Shown piece by piece: positions 9,401 to 18,400 of a stretch of DNA of 21,416 nt. The DNA comes from Botryllus schlosseri (lineage: Eukaryota; Chordata; Ascidiacea; Stolidobranchia; Styelidae): positions 1 through 21,416 of the forward strand of contig ATSW01010023.1 in assembly GCA_000444245.1 (NCBI GenBank), written 5' to 3'. The notes under the pieces are model-generated. The model made no database searches, was not told where the DNA came from, and worked only from the letters and a program-made list of their open reading frames with translations. Positions within the stretch are counted from its first letter, which is position 1, and each line of letters starts with the position of its first letter. The translations under genes were made by a program, and so were the position numbers.

Positions 9401-12400
9401 GGAATGTTAGCTATACTGTTTTTTTTTTCGAAATTAGATTAGAATTAAAATTTTAGCTTTGCTGTTTTTTTCCGAAATAGAGTAGAATTAGAATGATAGC
9501 TACATTTTTTTTCAAATTAGATTATAATTATAGTTCAACGTCACTCTTTTTTTCCAAATTATTTTAAAATAATGAATGATGTTACGCTGTTTCTCCAAAT
9601 TAAATTAGAATTGAAATGATAGCTAAACTTTTTTTCAAATTAGATTATAATTATAATTTTAACTTCACTGTTTTTTCAAATTATATTAGAACTATAATTT
9701 TATCTTCACTCTTTTTTCAAATTAGATTAGAATTATAATTTTAACTTCACTCTTTTTTCCAAATTAGAATGATGCTACACTGTTTTTCCAAATTATATTA
9801 GAGTTGGAATTTTGGTTGAACTTGAATTAGATCAGAACTAGAATAAGTGAATTCCTAAAAACTTTGAAATTGAATCACGAAATAGAAAGAAATAGAACAA
9901 AGCATTTCCAGGAAAACCAGAAATTATATTAGAATTAAAAGGAGTGCATAGAAAGTTTCGCAAATTAGATTAGAATTACATTACCGGCATCTACCTCTAA
10001 TTAGGCTAACTGTAAGTATCTAGTTGTGAAAGTCTGTCTGCGAGATGCAGAGATGTGTATTACGCGCATAATACGTATCCTTTTGTTGTTTTGTGTCAGT
10101 TCATCCTGGATGTGCGGCTGGATTACAGAATATCGAGCCTGCTGTCTATTTTTAAACGCGAGTTTGACGAAAATAACCAGCAGAACCAAGAGAACGCTGA
10201 GAACGGCGCGAATGACGATAAGTCACCGACAAACAACAATCCCATGAAATCTTCGACTTCCTTCCCAAATTTGGACGAATCGGGTGAGCAGAACTTACCC
10301 GTGGTACTCATAAGTTTTTTTTCCAAGCACTCAAGCGTGTTTCGACTTGTTACTGAAGTGGTTATAATTTTAAATTTCTCCCACGTCAGCTTAGCATAAT
10401 TATTAGCAAAACTATGTGCTTTTTACTTTATTATGTAGATGTAAAAGTACAAGTACAAAGTAGCTTTTTGATGGTTTGCACACTTCTTTCTTTTCTTAAT
10501 TTTGACGAATCGGGGGAGCTTCGACGTTTCCTGCGACTGCGGTGCTTATAAGTTTGTTATATTCAAGCATAGGTACTAAGTAACGAAGTACTTGTGCTCT
10601 CTTATGACTGCTCGAGCAGGTTTTGCGTACTTGCATTGCTTGCATCAGCAGTAGGGCTGTTCAAAAAAAAACGTTCCTTCAGATTTCACTGGATACTTGA
10701 TAAAATTGTTGGGTCGGTTAAACAAAACGCTGCACGCCAACTTTGGCTCCATTCCAACCACTAGAAGCGAGGTTCGTGCAGTAGAAAGTTTTGAATTTAT
10801 CATTAAAAATTAAGAAAATAAAATTTCAAAATTTATTATCAACCCCATAAAATTGTTAGGCTGTCAGTAGAGATGATGCACACCAAATTTGGCTCCATTC
10901 CAACCACTAGAAGCGAAGTTATTGCTGTAGAAAAATTTCTAATTCCATGATTTTATAATAAATATCAAAGAGTTAGTCACCGTAAATACCATTTTATAAT
11001 AATCTAAATTTTTCTACTGCTATAACTTCACTTCTAGTGGTTGGAATGGAGCCAAATTTGGCGTGTATCATCTCTGCTGACAGCCTAACAATTTTATGGG
11101 GTCGGTAATAAATTTTGAAATTTGATTTTCCTAATTTTTAATGATAAATTCAAAACTTTCTACTGCAAGAATCTCGCTTCTACTGGTTGGAATGCAGCCA
11201 AAGTTGATGTGCAGCGTTTTTTTTTCACCAACCTCACAATTTTATAGAGTAGCCAGTGAAATTTGGAGGAAAAGTGTTTTTTTTTAACAACCCAAAGTAC
11301 ACCGAGCTTGCCTCGTTTAGCACGATATGTAGTTCTCCTGTTGCATTTTCCGGAAAAAACAGAACTCAGAGTAGTATATGAGAGTAAAGACACATTTCGC
11401 AAATCACCTTAGAATAAGATTAGTTGTGCAAGTCTGCCTGATAGGCCACCGATCAAAAATCTGTCTCTCTAGCTCCGCCCATCAACCTGAACGTGATATC
11501 CGCGAAGGCCGAAGGCATATTCGACGGCTCCGTGGAGAGCTCCGGTCTGGATTTAGACGGAGAAGGGGGCCGCACGTTTCTGCGTGTCTTGCTGCACCTG
11601 GTCATGCACGATTATCCGCCTCTCGTCTCCGGGGCTCTGCAGTTGCTCTTCAGGCATTTCAGCCAGAGGCAGGAGGTTTTGCAGGCTTTCAAAAACGTGA
11701 GCAAATGTTTTGCAACGTCGCGTATTTGCCGATTTTCTCATTACGGCTAAGGTTGCAAAGATGAGAGGATTGAATATTTTCGGATTCGAATTTTGTTCCT
11801 GATTTTAAACAGGGTTGTAACCGAGTCGTAAAGTTCCTTGTCACAAGTCAATCTAACTTTTGTAGTTTTGACTGGGGTCAAGTCGAGTCATTTTCAACTA
11901 AGACTAGAATTAACTCGCTCTTTGAAACTAAAACTAAAACTAGAACTAGAATTAGTGACTTTTCAAAACTTGTAACTAGGACTAGAACTATTCACTTTTC
12001 AAAAGTAAAACTAGAACTAGAATCACTCACTTTTCAAAACTCGCAACTAGAACTAGAACTACTCACTCTTCAAAACTAAAACTAGAACTAGTATTGCTCA
12101 CTTTTCAAAACTCGCAACTAGAACTAGAACTATTCACTTTTCAAAACTAAAACTAGAACTAGAACTACTCACTTACAATATATGCAATTGGAACTAGAAT
12201 TAGTCAATTTTCAAAATCCACAACTAGAACTAGAACTCTTCACTTTAAAAAATCTGCATCAGGAGATAGAAATACTCAAAACCAGTTGTTTAGTGACCGT
12301 CAACTAGTTAGATTGTTAGTTTGGACAGGTACGTATCACGCCCTGTCCTGCATCGTTACGTTCCAGTTTTTATGATAAATCTAGCCAAAATCATAAAATC

Positions 12401-15400
12401 CGTTTTTTTCAATTCTTGCTAAATTCTGAAATGCCACCAGGTTCAACTGCTCGTCACGAAAGACGAACACCAGAACTACAAAGAGATCAAGAAAAATCTC
12501 GACCAGCTGCGTTTGCTAGTGGAAAAAAGCGAGCTTTGGGTCTGGAAAGGCAAGAACGGTTCCTCGGGCAGCGCCAGAAGGGAAATGTCTGGGCCGGAAG
12601 CAAGCGCGAAAAACGTGAGTCGACGTAAAAATAACGGCGTCGCATGTTCGGAGCAATGAATTCTCTCTCGATTTTATTGGTCCGCCACTAAAATTTCCCT
12701 TTGTATTCACAAATCCACTTGTCGCAGTCTTCCAAATTGCACAAATCTGATGCTTTGCCTTGAATCTCAATAGAAACCCGGGGCTTTTTACGCGAGTGAT
12801 GTTTTAAACCAATTAATTTACACTTCTACACAAACAGTAGGGTTGTTCAAAAATAGCCTTTTTTCCAAATTACGGGGATTCCGAATTTTCGAATTTTACT
12901 GTCAACCCCATGAATTTGTTAGGTTGCCTAAAAACGCTGCTCATCAAATTTGGCTGGATTCCAACTGGCGGAAGCCGATGCAGAGCCAATTGAATTTTTT
13001 GAATTTATTTAAAAGATTTAATTTTTTTTTCAAATTTTATTGTCGACCCCATGAAATTGTTAAGTCGTATAAAAGAACGATGCTTACCAATTTTTGCTCA
13101 CTTTCAACCGGTAGAAGCGGAGTGATTGTAGTTAAAAATTTTGGATTTGCAAAATTAACATTGCATACCAGAATTATGAATGAAAAACTCACAAACTTAA
13201 CTTCGTGTCAAATTTGTTTGCATCGTTTTCGTAGACAACTCACAATTTCAGTGATAGGCTACTTGATTTTTTTTTGACAATTTTTTGATAATAAATTCGA
13301 AAATTTCAATTGGCTACTGGTTGGAATCGATCCAAATTCGGTGTGCAGAATTTTTTTTGGCAACCTAACAATGTAATCCATGAATCCAAGGAATCCTGAA
13401 AAATGATATAGACATAGAGAAAACTGCTGACTGACTTTGTCTATTGATATAGCTCCTCTATAACTGGACATATATACTAACATTTTACCCATTTCTTATA
13501 CTATCAGTGAGTAATGCACCTTCGTTGAAATGATAAAAGTAGTTATATTACTGTTCAGACCTTGCTACTTTTACTTGAAGTAGATTTGCTAAACTTACAT
13601 GTACTCGAGGATAGATTTACCCCAATACTTCTACTCGTGCAGGAGTGGAAAAGCAATGTTGACTACTTTCACCAAATCTGTTTGCAACATGCTATGATCG
13701 TCCTCATAGTAATTGCTGCGTGGCATGTTTGCTTTTGGTGCCGGCATATTTTACATTTTTCCTGCTCTTGCATGCAACCACGTTACTTGACATCTGTGCC
13801 AGTGCAAATCACACTTGCTCTGGGATGAGTGAATCACCTGTGTATGTTGAACGTCATGTATCGGTGCTTTTGAAGGCTACACCCTTTGTTGAATATTAAA
13901 AAAACTCCACAAATAGGTAGGAATTGGAATAATCGGCTCAAAGAAATGCTCCTTTAGGGTGCTAACTAGGGTTGTTACCAAGTCACAAGTCAATCTCACT
14001 TTTATAGTTTTTATTCGAGTCAAGTCTATTCATTTTCACTTCACCGCCGAGTCAAGTCCGAGTCCAAGTCAGCTGGTAGAGGGTGGAGTCCGAGTCATTA
14101 TGTTCACTGTTCAGTTTTCAGTTTAGTCCGGTTCAACCCATTTTTTTTCAACTCTGCACGAGTGATATAGAATGGCACACATTCATGATATCGTAATTTT
14201 CCTAGGTTCTCAACAGTTTCTGGCCCAATTTTCCAAATATCAGTATTGATAGACGAAATACAAATCTTGTGATTACCTTACAATTCTTCGAATTTACAAT
14301 GAAATGTCTGTCTTGGCCGTGCTAGCCTCGAGTCATATGACTTGGTCCGTTACATGCACAATGACTCAAGTACTAGTCGAGTCGAAACACAAATTGACTC
14401 GAGTCAAGTCGAGTCACCAAAAAATCGTGACTCGAGTCATTATAACCCTGCTACACTCTTTGTGAAATGTCAACAAACCTGAAAAAAGCATAATGACTTT
14501 GTCGTAAATTTATACTCGAGTATCATTAGTAGTAATCTCTAAGGAAAGAAGTTAGTATTCATGACCCGATTGCACCTAAATAACTGGACGCTGTTACACT
14601 TCTGGTAACTAGCACTGGCGTGTCAAAAAAAGCACTTGCTACACTTCAAATATGTAAAATTTTTGAAAATATATTCAGTTATCGCGGCACAGGGGTTATC
14701 TTACGCAGTTTTCGTTGCGATTTCACTCATTACTGTGATGAAAACTTTACGAGAACCCACTTTCTTTTTTCTGCTATGCAATGCATAAAAATCACAACGG
14801 CAATAACTTTGGCCTTGAAAAGTAAGAGGTGGCTTTGTCAAAAAACTTGTGGCAATTAAAAGTGGAAGCACTCTAAAGCATAAGCTCTTTAAAAACTAAA
14901 GCGATTAGGCAATATCAACATGAGTGACTCCAAAAAAAAAGCAGGATTTCTTAATGCCTGAACACATCTGTACTGTTGGTCCCATTCCCCTGAAATATTT
15001 GGTTTCTATCGGCCAAGTCATCCCAGTCTCTGTTAGCTTGACTAGACGTGTCTACGTCACCTTGTTATTTTAATAAAGTTCTCTCCGTTTGAGGATTAAC
15101 TTACTCATCATGTTCACACTTTCCTACGAGTCGGCTGTACTGCCCCCAACCAGCGACGGTTGACTTTCTTTTTCCTTATCGGTTCCACGCATGCCTTGTT
15201 TCATCACAATTCCTTTTCTCTGGGCGGTCATCAGTTTTCCGCGACTAGCCGCGATTCTCGTGATATGAGCGTCGACTTTCCGAACCCGACGAGCGACGCA
15301 GGAGAGAGGCCGTCTATTAGTTCGTCGTCGTTCAAGAACTACGCCACCATCAAGGAGGTTTGTCTGCTTCTCTCGCCCGGACTTGTACAAACTCGCAGTA

Positions 15401-18400
15401 TAGTTAGTTGACATTCAACTAACTACTGGTTTTTTGAATAGTCCTAGTTCTATGGTTCTAGTTGCGGATTTTAAACTGTGAGTAGTTCTAATTCTAGTTG
15501 AACATTTGAACAAGTGAGCAGTCCTAGTTCTAGTTGCGAGTTTTGAAAAGTGAGTTGTTATAGTTCTGGTTGCGCATTTCTAAAAACTAGCAACTAGAAC
15601 TAGAACTACTCACTTTTCCAAACTCAAAACTAGAAATACCGGTATTCCCTTTTCAAAATCCGCAACTAGAACTAGAACTGCTCACTTTTAAAAATACGCA
15701 ACTAGAATTAGCCCTGAGCGATGCTCGCAACTAGAACTACAGACTTTTCAAAACCAGATCATTAAATGATACGGGGGATTGTTAAATCCATAATTTCGTT
15801 AGAAGCACGGTCGTCGTTTGGCGAGAATGGTGATACCGGTGTTCCGTTGTGTGATGTTCTTGCAGCCATCGCTACCTCAGAGTCATCACTACTGAAAGTC
15901 GTGCAGGGAAGGGTGGGTTTTCAGAGGTTGAAACCACTCCCCTTTTAAACTTGAAACCCCATCCTTTTGAAATGCCGAATCTCTCTAAATATGTTTTAGA
16001 TGTTTGACAATTCACTAATTCACTAATTCGCGGATTTTAAAAGGTTAGTTCTAGTTGTAGTTGCGAAATTTCCAAATCCAGTAGTTTGTACAAGTCTGCT
16101 CTCAGTCATATTTCGCTTGCTTTTTCACTGCGCTGCATGCTTGCTTTGGTAGAAATTGTAGGCATGAGGGTTTTAACCACGGTATGCGTCGTTTGGGTGT
16201 TTACTTCATTGCTGTCGGAAAGCACTCGCATTGTTTTGCATTTCAGGAAGCATTCAGAAATGAACGCCTCTCTCAGGCAGACTTCGACAACTAAATAAAG
16301 CTAGTTGTCTAATTAAACTAATTATAATCTAATCTAATAATTGTGAATTGTTTCTATGCTCTCATATTCATTCTAATCTAACTTCTGGTTTTCCTGTAAA
16401 TGCTACAAGAGGACTGTGTCGTGCGAAACAAGCCAAGCTTGCTGTACTGTACAGGCATTTGCCATTCTCGTGCTTATTAATCTAATATGATATGAACTGA
16501 TTTTGAATTTTGTTGTGTTTCAGTCTAATCTGTAATTTAATTCAAGATTTTGCATATTCTGTAATTCTAATTGTAATCTACTTAGGAAAATCCTCTATTG
16601 GGCCTGGCGACAGCGACAATTTCCAGATCAAATTACATCCTTAGAAACAGTATTAAGAAAACCTACTGTAACCTACTCTGATAGATAGAGCTCGCAACCC
16701 AACTCATGGCTCTGTATTTTTGCTGGTTCTTGTATAATATTGGTACTTTCATACAAGATGTTTTGCGTTTGATGCAGCTTTTGGCATTGATTTTCATCTC
16801 AAGTTAGCTTTTTGCTAGCGGTGGAATCATTTTGTTCGTGTGGCGCATTTGCTCTTTATGCGTGCTATGATATATATGAGATGTGTAAGGAGTTACTGTC
16901 TTATCTTATCGAGGATATATTTACAAAATAAGATTCAGGACAGTTCTATATACTCTGTTAGACTTTTTTTCAATTTGGTGAATAATTGACTTATCGTTAT
17001 ATTGTTCCACGTAAATTTGCAGATTTTGACAAAATTAGCTCAACTCTGCGTGTCTGGGCCGATGAAGAACCCAAGACGCGAACAGCAACGGTTGTTACGC
17101 AACATGGGTGCTCACACTGCCGTGCTAGACCTGCTGCAGGTAAGTTTGGGGCAAGAGGTGGTCAAAGAATTAAGTATTGCTACCCAAGTAGAAGTAAAAG
17201 TACCTGGTCACAAAATGCACAAATTGAAAATAAATGGTTAAAAATTTGATCAATTCGGTAGCTTTAAAGAGTGAAATTGGTTGGACGTGTCACATACTTT
17301 TATTATTTATAAAAAGTAAGTATATTAGCCTAATAAACTTTTAAGTAGAAGTGAAAGTTGTCTGTAATCATAACGGCTGGAGTAAGTAGTACAAGTAGGT
17401 AGAACCCAAACCTAAGTAAGTACTCTGAGAAGTAGAAGTACTCGCTATTGGCACCTGAGTAAGTAGTAAGTAGGTAAAACCGGGTTGAGTGCTCTGAAAA
17501 AGTACAAGTACTCCGTTACTGATAGCCTCCGTGCTCATGTTTCAGATCTCCTACGAAAGGACGGCGGACGTTCACATGAAAGAAGTCATGAGCTTGGCTC
17601 ACACGTTTCTTCAAGACTTTTGCAAGGGCAACCCCCCGAATCAAGCCTTATTGCACAAGCACCTTTCGCTATTTATGACCCCGGGGGTGAGTGTTTTGAT
17701 TTGCTGTGACTGATATAGGGTGTAAAATCGTTCCATTTCAGTTGCTGGAAGCACAAACGATGCAAGCTATATTCCAAGACAACGTATCTCTGTGCAACGA
17801 AGTCACGCATTCGGTTATTCAACACTTTGTCCACTGTATAGGTATGGGAGGATACTCTTGGCGGTACACTATTTCCGTATACAATTGCATAATATTTTAG
17901 ATTGTATAGGTATACTGTCCGCTGTCTCGTTATCCTCAAACGAGTAGAATCCTAAAAAAATTTTTATACTTTGAAGATCGTGTTTTAGCTCATTAAAAAT
18001 CGCTGCACATCGAATCTGGCTTTACCGGTAAAAATTTTGGATTTGCACAAAGTAATGTTTACGGTCACAGGGAATTTTATCATTTAGCTATTCGGAAAAA
18101 TTGTTGCTCAGTGTGTGCGGACAAGAAGCGATGCTTATTTACATGTCTCGATCTTTGTAATTGCCTGGAATCGAGAGATATTGTGATATATTTGAGATCA
18201 GTGCTGTTGAATTAAGTCAATTTTAATAAAAGAAATAGTCACAGGACTCACAGCAACATGTTGCCAGTTCACCAAAGAAACAATACTAGTAAAATATTAC
18301 TGTTAAAACCGAGCACATGCATTATTAAAAACTTACAAATACAGGTCATAAGATAACGACACGATTTCTAGTTAGCACTTGATGAAATAGATTTTTTGAA

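Noticed and set aside
10500-10555. Duplicate of the end of exon 15 (GACGAATCGGGGGAGC)
   Set aside because: The match to the exon 15 3' end is only about 17 bases, and the following sequence is unrelated. Possibly a small duplication, but not a functional alternative exon.
11903-12260. CRISPR-like regular repeat array
   Set aside because: Repeats and intervals form one 36-bp minisatellite unit, with no unique spacers, in an animal intron.
12416-12628. 70-codon open frame overlapping exon 17 in another frame
   Set aside because: The frame beginning at 12441 gives the receptor motif [11 protein letters not shown] and joins both neighbours in phase. The overlapping frame is a shadow.
12843-13277. 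144-codon open frame
   Set aside because: It is an AT-rich translation of an FB1 foldback element, and its repeated [16 protein letters not shown] phrases are the DNA modules read through.
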